Made by a program: the position numbers and the translations under genes
Shown here: positions 54,427 through 64,000 of the stretch, one piece after another
Layout: each line of letters opens with the position of its first letter
How positions within the stretch are numbered: the first letter of the stretch is position 1
Notes under the pieces: model-generated
The model's input: the letters and a program-made list of their open reading frames with translations, nothing else
Database searches by the model: none
Told to the model about the DNA's origin: nothing
NCBI RefSeq assembly: GCF_040054535.1
Contig: NC_090779.1
Location: 24,839,501-24,903,500, forward strand
Direction of reading: 5' to 3'
Length of the DNA: 64,000 nt
Source: Antennarius striatus
Taxonomy: Eukaryota > Chordata > Actinopteri > Lophiiformes > Antennariidae

Positions 54427-56202
54427 GCTGTGCCATTGGCCCAGTGTCTGGCTATATTTAGCCCTGGTTCACTCGGTTACTCAAAGTGGTCTTGTCGTGA
54501 GAAAAGACTGACACAGAACACCATTTTCCACTTCGCTCCTATCAGGAGAAGAGAGGTGAGTCCAGTGAGACACAACCTGCTGAGTTTAGCCTAACAGGTT
54601 AAAAAAAAAAAGGCAAAAACTTCTCCCCTCCAGCCGTTATTCTGCCCCGTAAACATTTTGCATGACACAGCAGCAACAAGTCCCATCCCCCAAAGTCCCT
54701 GAAAGCATGGAAAGGTTTTAGCGTGCTCCGTGTGTATGAGAAATTCACTGGCATGTTCGTGTTGGCAGCTGCGTGTGGAAAACTGACTCAACATTGTGGC
54801 CGTTGCAACCACACCTATCCTCCACAGTTGTCATGTCTCTCAGCATCAAGGAACAAACATGTTTGGATGTGTGCGTCTGTTCAGGCTGCACGCATTTTTA
54901 TTCAACGGGAGAGTTTTAAAGCGAGCCATACAGGTCTATATAAGGAGGTTTTAGAAGGAGGAATGGAAAAAGCAGTCGGGATCCAAGTTAAGCAAAATAT
55001 TTTAGGTTGGTAATCTGGGTAATCTGAGGAATTCATGTTTGCATCAGCAGCCAGCAGTGGATTTATTAATGTAGCATGTGAATATGACATAAAATTCAAA
55101 CAGGATGTAGAGAAATACAATATGTATGGTCTTACCAGCTATGAAGGCTTAAAGAGAGTAAACTCAATTCTTCATTCAAGTTGATATATGAAATCTGACG
55201 CCCCATTTGCTTTCATTAACCATTTTATGACACTTCCTTGAACATTTTTAAATGAATCAATGAATGTGGAAACCTCAGACGGTCAGTCCAGATCGCTTAG
55301 GGTCCTTTCATTTGAGATCAAATCAATGGTTGGATATGATATGCATTTATTAGGAAATAAAAACTGTTCATCAACTCAAAAGGAGTCAAAAGTTCACCTT
55401 TCATCTGACAATAAATAAGCAGCTGGTTACACAACACAAAGTAAACACCAGGTGTGAGATCATTTGTAAAACACATCATCACCCCACCAGGAACACTCTG
55501 CTGGTGTGACATGTGGTGACTCGTCCCTGGTCCTACAGCAGGACATGAAAGCAGGGGAATCAGGCCATTCTACCTTCTGTCCATCGGCTTTAATGCTTTC
55601 AATGCGTGGAAATGTCAACAATGCCAACAAAGCGAGGCGCCATTAGTGTGAGGTCAACACTAGTCAAGTGGAACGATGAGCCTGGACGTGGGACACTTCT
55701 TAAAAAAGCGGACAAAAATGTCCTGAGGCGCAACTGTCGTGTTCTAAAAAAACACAGGCAGACAGGTTCGATTCCAACTTATTGTTTTGGGGGTTTTTTT
55801 TGCAGTTTTTAAATTAGGACAGTCACAAAAACAGAACGTAATGCGCTTTATGTCAACTTATTCAAAGCTAGCTTGAACTTGTCCACTTCAGACGACCTCC
55901 GCCCCGAAAAGCCTGTGATGAATTGACGTTTGTGTAAAGATGAGATGAAGTCATCACATACCGAACATATTTAACCACTAAAAACAAACCGACAGTAGAA
56001 TCCAGAAAGTTAACAAACACACTTTCGCTGAGTAAATTTAAAAAAAATGGAGGGAAGAAGAAGCGGAACTTTAAAACATCAACCTTAAAACAGAGAAAGA
56101 CTGCAAATTAGCACAAAAAAAGGGCAATTTACCTTTCACACCACACACCAGACAGGCAGAGAAAAGTTGCAGGAAGAAATAAAAACTTGTCTTTTTCTTC
56201 AT
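42434..56202 (-). CDS. mfge8: Milk fat globule-EGF factor 8 (lactadherin-type), three EGF and two discoidin domains, 468 residues
   Basis: Secreted bridge protein: an RGD-bearing EGF module engages integrins, and C-terminal discoidin (F5/8C) domains bind phosphatidylserine on apoptotic cells and vesicles. Exons in transcript order: 56133-56202, 50158-50280, 49905-50036, 45466-45579, 44858-45039, 44630-44785, 44346-44490, 43600-43784, 43365-43520, 42434-42577; 1407 nt, in frame. Residues 1-23 are a signal peptide ([20 protein letters not shown]). EGF1 (24-64) starts [17 protein letters not shown]2 (65-108) contains RGD within [13 protein letters not shown]3 (109-146) starts [15 protein letters not shown]. 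Discoidin 1 (147-307) and 2 (308-468) end in MELVGCEL and VELLGCDE. Three EGFs with RGD in the second is also the EDIL3 layout; mfge8 is preferred from position between hapln3 and abhd2 and from discoidin-1 phrases such as [20 protein letters not shown]. Introns after exons 1 and 3 are unusually long (about 5.9 and 4.3 kb). Confidence 0.88.
48350..48455. repeat. Inverted (AC)n / (GT)n hairpin-forming microsatellite
   Basis: (AC)n at 48350-48382 and (GT)n at 48391-48455 are separated by only about 8 bp (atccctcc). At least 16 dinucleotides of perfect self-complementarity are present. Confidence 0.95.
49586..49618. repeat. Perfect 14-bp inverted repeat, 5-nt loop
   Basis: Arm accctgattgaacc (49586-49599) pairs exactly with ggttcaatcagggt (49605-49618). 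Lies in the mfge8 EGF2-EGF3 intron. Confidence 0.95.
52665..52712. repeat. 21-bp near-perfect hairpin, 6-nt loop
   Basis: Arms 52665-52685 and 52692-52712 are complementary at 20 of 21 positions. The one mismatch (A opposite C on this strand) becomes a G-U wobble in a minus-strand transcript. The loop is tgaaag. Confidence 0.92.
52836..52893. repeat. (AC)n microsatellite
   Basis: About 28 AC units with one CG interruption, in mfge8 intron 1. Confidence 0.95.
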
Positions 56203-56460
56203 ATTTGCCGTTTTTGTCCGTTTTTCTTCAGATTTAGTTGTTTTTTAAACAGGCGAAAGCTCCGTTACCGGACAGCTTCTCCCTTCGGTGCCGTTTCTAG
56301 CGTGGCTCGCGCTTGTTGTGCGACCCTGACTTCCCAAGCAGGAGGCGGAGCGCAGGAGCACGTGCGCCTCAGCTCGCAGCCAATCGCAGCCTTGGTGGTA
56401 GAAATGTAACCCCGCCCCCTTCCTCCCGCTGCCTGACAAAGAAAAAAGTAAACAAGGGGA
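56203..56460 (-). promoter_or_regulatory. mfge8: mfge8 5' UTR and proximal promoter
   Basis: Directly upstream of the ATG at 56202-56200 the sequence becomes CpG-rich. It contains a CCAAT motif at about 56380, a GGAGGCGGAGC GC-box-like element near 56341 and CCCCGCCCCC near 56412. No TATA box is obvious. The 5' UTR appears to be in the same exon as the start codon. Confidence 0.5.
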
Positions 56461-59400
56461 CGCGTCCGTTCCCCAGGAGATGAGCGCTTGGTTCTAACGG
56501 GTTTACTGGTTTAAATGAGAATATATTTATCAGAACAACATAAAAAAAGCTTTATATATCTATATATGATTAAATATGGCACATTTTAACATTTTAATGA
56601 GGTTTCAGCATCTGATTAAATACTTTTTTCACTATTCATTTCAGTCAAGCAGGTGAGTAATAGGCTACATCAACGTATCTGTAAGTCATAATGTAATTTC
56701 CTTTTGTAAATTTCTTTTTTTTACGTATATATTTTCCTGGCAAATGAAGGAGCCATGCATGAATCCTTCTTCAGAAATCCACATCAATTCCAATGGTTTC
56801 ATTGTGGAAATCTGGTTCCTCTGTGGGTGTTTCTTGACTGGAGTTCCAGCAGTGGGTCAGAGTTGAGTTTTTGTGCTCTCACAACGCGTGGGAGTGAGGC
56901 AAAGAATTGTTCATAATGAGAGTGAGCTATAGAAAACCCTTTCAAGCTTTCACCTCACTCCTCTTGTATGGAAGAAAATGGTTTATCAGTCATTTTTATC
57001 CTCTGCTAAATTTAGGAGACAAGAAGCAGAGTAAACAAGAACAGATCTTAAGTGGATGACACTTTTTACTAGTCCTAGAAGCATCTGGTTTTTCTGTATA
57101 TTTTTTTTCTATGTGGCATAAAAATATCACCCATTCCACAATAAAAGCAACAACACGCTCGGATGACTTCTAAATACAACGATTGGTGGGAATAAATATA
57201 CCCTTATGTAGCCTAGTAACAAGGGAAAGTGATTTAAATTCAGCTTTAATTGATCTCCAGCTTGGCTGACTGGCTCAAGTACAAAAGAAGGGCTGCTGTT
57301 GTTTTATGGTCTGTTCTCCTCACATGTCTACGCTTTTGTTCTCATGCATATTCAGATCAAATGCAGTTGAGAATCATTCAGTCTTGAAACTATGCTGTAT
57401 CAATCCTATAGAAAAAACCCTTCTCCAACTTGACCTTTTCCCATCACAGCTGTATTTCAATCTGCAGAATGTGAGCTCTTCTTCCATCTTCAGTTTGATG
57501 ATCATCAAATCGACATTAAGTTCTTCTCTTTCTTTAAATGTAAATGGAGAAGGTTATGTGAGGTTTTGTCTGCTGAGGTGAATCAAGGACAAGCTGGGAT
57601 ACTTAAAGCGGTACCATCACATTTTCTGTTACATCCCACTTCAAAGCCGTGATGTATTGTAATTGTCAGCGCATCTGTTCGTCTGTTAGTCCGTTTCTCT
57701 GTTCGTCCACCAAATATCTTCGCAACCGTTGCAGATAGAAAGATGAAACAAAAAGCACATTACTCAGGCAGCAAAGAGGATGAAAGTGAGATGATGTCTG
57801 AGAAAACTAGGTCAAGGTCAAATTTCAACTTTTGTTCACTCAGGAGCTGGATAGGATAGAAAGACGAAGGGGTAAAGGAGTAAAGGAGCCTGTGTGAGTA
57901 AGACCATAGATCAAAGCTAGTGCTTTTATCCATGAAAGTCGGTCAGGGTAAAATTTTGAATTCAGGGGTGTCGCAGGATGTTGCAGTCTCTGACTGCTTT
58001 GGTTCTAGTTTAATTTGTTGCCCTGTGGATTTCAGAAACTCAGCCTTCATATTCTCCCCTGCTTCCTCTCTGTGCTCCTGAAACCTCAGCTGAGACAGTC
58101 ATGTGGTCGTGGGCCATGTGACACAGGGCTGTGGTGAGACACCTGAATGGTGTTCCTCTCCTGAAGTCACAGCTTCATCTCGTGACTGACCTCCAGTCTG
58201 AGCCGGAGGATGACTTTAATGATGGTTGGATGGAACTTCATCGTGACAGACAGCCTGTTTGATCTTAATCCTCGATGTGAGGCGCCAGCATAATCCTATA
58301 AAGTCAAATCTCATGAAAATCTAATCAAGAAAATTATCGTAAAATGTCTAAATCTGCAACTGATGGCTGTTATTTTTAATTTTATGATTTAGTATTTCAG
58401 ATTATATTCCTTAAAGTCGTTCAAAAATCTTTCATCTGGATGCATGAGTGAGGATTAAGCTCTGGTTAACAACAGATAAAGAAGTGGAAACTAGTGAGCA
58501 GGTGGAGAGATTATGTTCCTGTGACTCAGTAGTTTGGAATAAAAACGTTTTACAGTTAAAATGAATGTAATGTTTTTGTCTCACTTGTTAGCAGGATGAT
58601 TATTCTGTTATTATACTGTCGTGTAAAACCTTTCAGTACTTTCCTTTAATCTTGAAGAACCAACCAATCAACCAATTGAAGGACGAGGATGGATAATGAT
58701 CGCATTCTGACTTAATATTCTAAATGTAAAATTTTACAGTTGATGAGTCATTTTATGAGGGTCAAACTCTCATGGGACTAATTCCTTGCGGTGTAATGAC
58801 GTCATGAGGACACTGTTCACTTGGCAGAACTCTGCAGGATCTTATATGATGTCTTCTTTATGTCATTAATAAACTATACTTATCAATACGTAGTAAACAT
58901 CAGACTGATAGGACGCTGTTCATATAAAGTTGTCGATATCATTCTGAATGAAATTGAATCTTGTCTGATGGGTGGATGACGCCCTCTGGCGGTGGAAATC
59001 GGTAACTCCATGATCTTACGAACCCCTTAAAAGTGTGATACAGTAGCTGACGTCACTCATTTTCGTTATGAATCACGACTTTAAAAGAATCTGAAAATAA
59101 AAAAAAAATTACTCAGCAGGCATTGAGATTGAACTTTTACTCGTTAAATAAAATAATTTCACTTACTTTTATAGCTTCCTGTTTCAACACATTATTGATT
59201 TTATATAAGATTTTTGATAAGAACTTACAAACCACGTAGGTGTGGCCTTCTTCTTTTTGGTGCTTTTTTTTTTTTAAATAAAGTTGTGTGACTTTAGGTG
59301 TCTTTAGACACGTAGAACTAATCAAATGTGTACAAAGCGGATGTTCCAGCCTCCGTGACCGCCGTGTTGTTACTGTAAACCGGGCGACTGTTTCCAGAGG

Positions 59401-59600
59401 AGGAAGTAAACGGAACGATCTTCGCTACTTTAAGACCTGTCGGATATTTTGGTTCCATCAACTCGACTATTTTAAATAAACAAAAACTTTAGAAAAGAGG
59501 ACAAATATAACGGAACTAGAGTATTTTCTAATGTTTTGTTTATATATTATGCTTATATATGCATGAAAGAATAAAGTAAAATACGTAACGCTACTGTACT
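56461..59600. other. Divergent intergenic region between mfge8 and abhd2
   Basis: No gene seen. A probable interspersed repeat lies at about 57640-58015. The rest is AT-rich unique sequence; CpG content rises again from about 59330 toward the abhd2 leader. Confidence 0.5.
57640..58015. mobile_element. Probable fish interspersed repeat of unknown class
   Basis: Phrases such as CTGTTCGTCTGTTAGTCCG, then TTCGCAACCGTTGCAGATAG, GGTCAAGGTCAAATTTCAAC and GGGGTGTCGCAGGATGTTGC look like a repeat seen in many teleost genomes. I cannot name it and see no coding potential. Confidence 0.35.
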
Positions 59601-59639
59601 TTCACAACTGGATGTATTCACCAGCTGTAACCAAATATC

Positions 59640-60087
59640 GGAGCTTTGAAGCAGCACCTGAACGCCTCAGCAGCTCCGCTCCGGCCAGTCGGCTCCTTCG
59701 CGGTAAACAGACGGAGTCCGGACCGAACTCCTCCGGGCGGAGCCGAACGGGACATGGACCCGGTTGTGAAACAGACACGGTGAGTTTTAACTTCACTTTG
59801 AATAACTAAAAGTGATCACACACACTTTGTGTGACGTCAGTGTTCGAGTTTGTTCAAACTGGAACCGAACAGTTTTTCCCTGAAGTGACGAACGGGGCGG
59901 AGGGACCGAACTCAGTCGGAGCTAAACGGAACGCACCCCCACCCACACCCCCCCGGGCTTCTGTCCGGTTTCTTTCTTGCAGGATCTGATGTGTTGATGA
60001 TTTTTCTGGAGGCCCCGAATCCAGGAAGTCGTGAGAAAAAGGCGTGAACTGCGTGTTTTTTATCACATCTCCTCCCAAATCACACAG
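59640..60087 (+). promoter_or_regulatory. abhd2: abhd2 5' leader: two noncoding exons
   Basis: A CpG-rich block ends in ACACG followed by gtgagt (donor after 59779). A second exon, 59983-60087, has acceptor ttcttgcag and donor CACACAG/gtaagg. It would splice to the acceptor at 60502, leaving 27 leader bases before the start codon. The 5' end of the first exon is not defined. Short ATGs in the second leader exon are followed quickly by stops. Confidence 0.6.
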
Positions 60088-60529
60088 GTAAGGTGAGGAA
60101 AAGTTGGTTTTTTTTAATTTATTTGATTTAATGCAAAATGTCCAGAAATGACTCTCTGTGAGGTTTTCTGGAGAATCTGGAATAAAAGATTAAATTAAAG
60201 TAGTGTTCCTGTTGTGGTAGTAGTGTTACCGTGTTAAGTAGTGTTACCGTGAAAAAGTGTTGCTGACGTCACACGACATACACGTCAGAACCTGAAACTT
60301 GTGTCAGCATGATTTATGAAATCTAGAAACTATTTGCTCCTCCTTTCTGGTGGCTGCCTAAAACATTGAATCTTTTTAATGAGTAAAAAATAAGGTAAAA
60401 TTTTTTTAAAAAAAAGTTTAAACAGGAAATAATTCCAGTTTTATTTATCTAACGAAAAGCTGAATTCATTATGCGTGAACTAATATTTACTTTTTATTTC
60501 AGGCTGTTTAACAATCCCTTTCCTCCACG

Positions 60530-62511
60530 ATGGCCTCCTTCGATGACGGTGACATGAGCTCCTTTGGCCCGGAGCTGCCGGCCATGTTTGACGGCGTGAA
60601 GCTGGCGGCGGTGGCGGCCGTCCTCTACGTGGTCGTGCGCTGCCTGAACCTCAGCAGCACGGCGGCGCCGCCGGAGGTCACGTGTCGGGACACGCCCCTC
60701 AGCCGCTTCCTGCTCAAGTCCTGCCCGATGCTGACCAAAGAGTACGAGAAGAATCCCGAAAAGAAGCCGCCGTTGGCTCTGTCGGGGGACGCAGCTTCCT
60801 GGGCGGGGCTTAAGATTCAATGCTATGACATCATCGATCCCCTCCCCTTTCAGTTACGTCCCTCCTCTGCTGTGGGGGAAGAGCGGCCACATCCAGACCG
60901 TCCTGTTCGCCAAGATGGGTCGCGTCAACACCCCCACGCCGTGCGGGGTCCGCAAGTTCCTCCCGATTCATGATGGGGCCACGGCGACCTTTGACCTCTT
61001 CGAAGCCCTTGGCGACCACAGCACAGGAGGTGAGACACAGGCGCCGGTTTATCTGTTAAAAAACCCCTCCAGATCCAAACGACTGTGTGTGTTCGCTCTC
61101 GTTCGTCCGTGTGTGTGCGTGTCAGACGACGTTACCATGGTGATCTGCCCCGGCTTGGGTAACCATAGCGAGAAGAAGTACATCCGGACCTTCGTGGATC
61201 ACTCCCAGCGGCGGGGCTACCGCTGCGCCGTCCTGAACCACCTGGGAACGCTCCCCGACGTGGAGCTCACCTCGCCGCGCATGTTCACCTACGGTAACCA
61301 AGGAAACGGTCGCCACAACCGATGGCGGGGTGGGGGGGTAAAGTAGAGAACCGTGCAGAGAGTGCATGATGGGAAAAATGCGGAGCTAATTTAATAAGAG
61401 CGAGAGTCTCTGGTCCAATCCGCGTTTCTTTCTTCCTCTTTCCCAGGATGCACCTGGGAGTTCGCCGCCATGGCGACCTACGTCAAACAGGCGTTTCCCC
61501 AGACGCTGCTGGTGGTGGTGGGGTTCAGCTTGGGGGGCAACATCGTCTGTAAATACCTGGGGGAGAACCGATGCAACCAGGAGCGCGTGCTGTGCTGCGT
61601 CAGCGTGTGTCAGGGCTACAGCGCCCTCAGGTGGGTGGGAGGAGGCGTGACGGCAGCGGGTTGTGGGTTCCAATCCCGACCCGTGTTCTGTCTCCTGCAG
61701 GGCTCAGGACACGTTCCTCCAGTGGGATCAGTGCCGGCGGCTCTACAACATGGCGATGGCGGCCAACCTGAAGAAGATCGTCCGGTCGCACAGGTTTGAT
61801 CTCGTTTCGGTTCCCGGTTGCCGGTGGCGACGGCGGCGCCATTTCATTCCTCTTCTCCTTCCTGTCAAACAGTCGGAGTTTGCTCGACATGAAGTCTAGC
61901 CCCGTGGGCGACGCCGACCTCAGTAGGGTGTTCGCCGCCACGTCGGTGACGCAGATCGACGAAAGCATCATGAGGTGAGCCTCGGATCCTGGAAAAAACG
62001 ACCCCCCCCGCCTGCCGGATCTGTCACTGATCGCTGGGTAAATTTGTGCCGCAGGAAGTTTCACGGCTACGCCTCAGTGAAGGAGTACTACGAGAAGGAG
62101 AGCTGCGTTCACTACATTCACAACGTGAGTCCGTGATGCGTTCAAAGGCATGGAAACGTGTAGACCGCCGCTTCTCCTGCAGCTTCAGGCTTGATGCTAC
62201 GCTAAGCTAACAGCCTGCAAGTCTAGTGTCAGGTTTAAATTAACACAAATACAGTCTTCCTGGTGGGAGATGCGTTACAATGGTAACACACACACATATA
62301 TGTGTATATATAAATATATACTGTATATATATATATCAAAATATGTGCAGCATCTCTCATGTTGTTGCTGTTGTCATGACGACTGCATCACGTGTTCTCA
62401 CCAGATCTCGGTGCCCCTCCTCCTGATCAACTCCTCCGACGACCCCCTGGTCCACCGGTCGCTGCTGGCCATCCCCCGCACCCTGGCAGGTGTGTGTTCA
62501 CACACACACAC

Positions 62512-62566
<55 letters not shown>

Positions 62567-63328
62567 GCACGAAACACCTGCAAGTACACCGCAACTTGTG
62601 TGAGTCGTCAAGTAGAAGCAGAGTTGGTGAAAACACGACGGGTGTTGAAGACACAGCAGCTATCTACTGCCGTCCTATGAGAGAACTGTATTGTAAGCTC
62701 CGCCCCCTGGCGTGTAATCCTGCGTGAATCCGCCGAGTCAGCGTGTTTGTGTTGTTTGTTTTGTGGGTTTCCTTGAAAACGGCGACGACAACAAGTGAAG
62801 CTCTGTCTTCACGCTGATCCGACCTGGATCTGAGCCCATGAATGCCCCCCCCTGGGTCTGCCCCCCCCCAGGTCGGGGTTGGAAGCCGCCGCCGGCGTCT
62901 CAAGTGTTGATCACGTGTCGTCTCGCCTATCTGCTCCACGGACGGCATTGTTGAATTTTTTAGGGTCATGTGATCCTCCTGGGACCGAGCGTTGGCCCCG
63001 CCCCCGTCGGTGTCACCTGCTGACCCCCCCCCCCGACTGTAAATCAGTGGGTAACGACAAGCGAAACTCTAAACTGCTCCTATTAATCGTGACTCCCCCC
63101 CCCATAGGGAAGATGCCCAATGTGACCTTTGCCCTCACGCACCATGGGGGCCACATGGGCTTCTTCGAGGGGTCCGTTCTGGTCCCCCACCCCGTCAGCT
63201 GGATGGACCGGGCCATCGTGGAGTACACCGACGCCGTCTGCCACTGGGGGGAGGAGCGGACGTGTGGGCGGAGCCACCGCCACAACCTGGACGCCTACCT
63301 GGAGGGCGTGGTCACGGTCAGCGGGTGA
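60530..63328 (+). CDS. abhd2: Alpha/beta hydrolase domain-containing protein 2, complete, 436 residues
   Basis: Single-pass membrane serine hydrolase of the AB hydrolase 4 group; the mammalian protein is reported as a progesterone-sensitive acylglycerol lipase. Exons: 60530-60741, 60854-61029, 61126-61293, 61447-61630, 61701-61793, 61873-61974, 62055-62124, 62405-62489, 63108-63328, total 1311 nt in frame. The start (CCACGATGGCC) has strong context. Residues 24-41 (KLAAVAAVLYVVVRCLNL) are a membrane anchor. The nucleophile is Ser213 in VVGFSLGGNIV. The acid is an Asp in NSSDDPLVH (about 347-348). The base is His379 in HHGGHMGFFEGS. The first donor is taken inside AAAGA/gtacga because it restores LTKDYVPPLLWGKSGHIQT; reading through gives a frame unlike the family. 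Length is close to the human 425. The N-terminal 15 residues and the C-terminal tail after AVCHWGEE are the least conserved parts. Confidence 0.94.
62500..62563. repeat. (AC)n microsatellite at abhd2 intron 8 start
   Basis: About 31 AC units with one CG interruption, beginning 10 bp after the exon 8 donor (gtgtgtgttc), so the first intron bases are GU-rich and self-complementary to the tract. Confidence 0.95.
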
Positions 63329-64000
63329 CACGCCCCCTGGAGGTGCGTGGAGGCGGGGCAACTGACCAAACAGACTACTTGAGTAGTTTAGAAAGGAATT
63401 GTGGGATAATTAACAATGAATGAAACGTTCCTCCTAATCCCGCCCCCTCTAGACACAAGGATGACCTTTGACCTTTCTGCTCAGACAAATCAGGTGAATT
63501 ACTACTGATACTGAAATAAAAGTATCTCCTCTGTTATTAGAAATAAATCCTTCAGTTTGACACAATTAAAACATTTAGTCTAAACATAAAAAATCTTCCT
63601 TTTTGTGTTTAAAATAATTAAAACCTGAACTAAACGAACCTGAAGACCCACATTCGTTCAAGAATGTGACTCCTAAGGTTGACGAACAAATTTAAGTGCC
63701 TTAACATGAATAACAATCTTTTAAAAAAAAGGTTTTACATTTATAAAACCCAGGAACACAAATGTTTGGTGTTTAATTTTTGGTATTTTCTCGACCATCT
63801 GTCCTGAGATGTCAATGTTTTTCCGTGGTTTCCCTAAATGCTGCTGCCAATATTTGATATTTTAAGAATCTGACAATCCAAAAAAAGAGAAATAAACAGG
63901 ACTGGGCTGGTTAACCCTTTAGACACTCCGACCGAACCCGACCGACACACAAACAGTTCCGTTCGGAGCAGAACTGGTTCATTCTGGCCTCAGGTGTCTT
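63329..64000 (+). other. abhd2: abhd2 3' UTR and downstream DNA
   Basis: The stop TGA is at 63326-63328. A polyadenylation signal AATAAA lies at 63515-63520, with a second at about 63542, giving a short 3' UTR of about 0.2 kb. No further gene is visible to the window end. Confidence 0.5.

Larger units (their letters stand above)
50281..56132 (-). other. First intron of mfge8
   Basis: No coding exon found. Content: short (AC)n near 51421-51452 and 54391-54424, (AC)n at 52836-52893 and a strong 21-bp hairpin at 52665-52712. The remainder is AT-rich unique sequence that may hold enhancers; none is recognisable by eye. Confidence 0.6.

Noticed and set aside
60749-60973. abhd2 exon 1 read through to 60973 as one 147-residue frame
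   Set aside because: The sequence after KEY stops resembling the family, while splicing at 60741/60854 restores the conserved YVPPLLWGKSGHIQT segment.
61640-61680. B-box-like GGGTTCCAATCCCGACCC in an abhd2 intron
   Set aside because: No A box at proper distance and no cloverleaf; the intron is only 70 bp.

Overview
The window is chromosomal DNA from a ray-finned fish with a compact genome, probably a percomorph and possibly a tetraodontiform. The reasons are many coding introns of only about 70-200 bp, very dense (CA)n/(GT)n microsatellites, teleost-type SINE and hAT/Tc1 remnants, and five recognisable vertebrate genes. All exon limits below come from reading-frame continuity plus GT/AG splice sites. 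No alignment or search was run, so gene names rest on family sequence features and gene order.

Layout. (1) Positions 1-7215, minus strand: the 5' half of ppip5k1 (inositol hexakisphosphate / diphosphoinositol-pentakisphosphate kinase). Fourteen coding exons are visible; the gene runs off the left edge, and a likely noncoding first exon lies near 7.05-7.2 kb. (2) 7216-19900: repeat-rich intergenic DNA. It holds an intact tRNA-Glu(TTC) gene, a fish SINE with a 0.56 kb GGAT tail, an 18-bp minisatellite, (CT)n and (GATA)n tracts and transposon remnants. (3) 19913-28113, plus strand: acan (aggrecan), with all domains (Ig-Link-Link, IGD, Link-Link, a Thr-rich region of tandem exons, a Ser-Gly chondroitin-sulfate exon, EGF, C-type lectin, CCP). 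(4) 32463-35880, minus strand: hapln3 (hyaluronan and proteoglycan link protein 3), with a complete-ended hAT element in intron 2 of the coding region. (5) 42434-56202, minus strand: mfge8 (lactadherin-type), with three EGF modules and two discoidin domains. (6) About 59640-63540, plus strand: abhd2, an alpha/beta hydrolase.

The order and relative orientation acan(+) hapln3(-) mfge8(-) abhd2(+) match the human 15q26 arrangement as I remember it, which supports the names. Two neighbours are functionally linked: link proteins of the HAPLN family lock the aggrecan G1 domain onto hyaluronan in cartilage-type matrix. mfge8 (phosphatidylserine/integrin bridge), abhd2 (membrane lipid hydrolase) and ppip5k1 (inositol pyrophosphate metabolism) are independent housekeeping or signalling genes.

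I found no prokaryotic system, CRISPR array or obviously novel protein family. The more unusual signals are tandemly duplicated symmetric exons and a 12-residue repeat in acan, an unexpected extra cysteine in the hapln3 second Link module, the EDIL3-like three-EGF/RGD architecture of mfge8, two near-perfect hairpins in mfge8 introns, long opposing (AC)n/(GT)n tracts able to fold back, possible overlapping upstream ORFs at ppip5k1, and a hAT insertion with target-site duplication.
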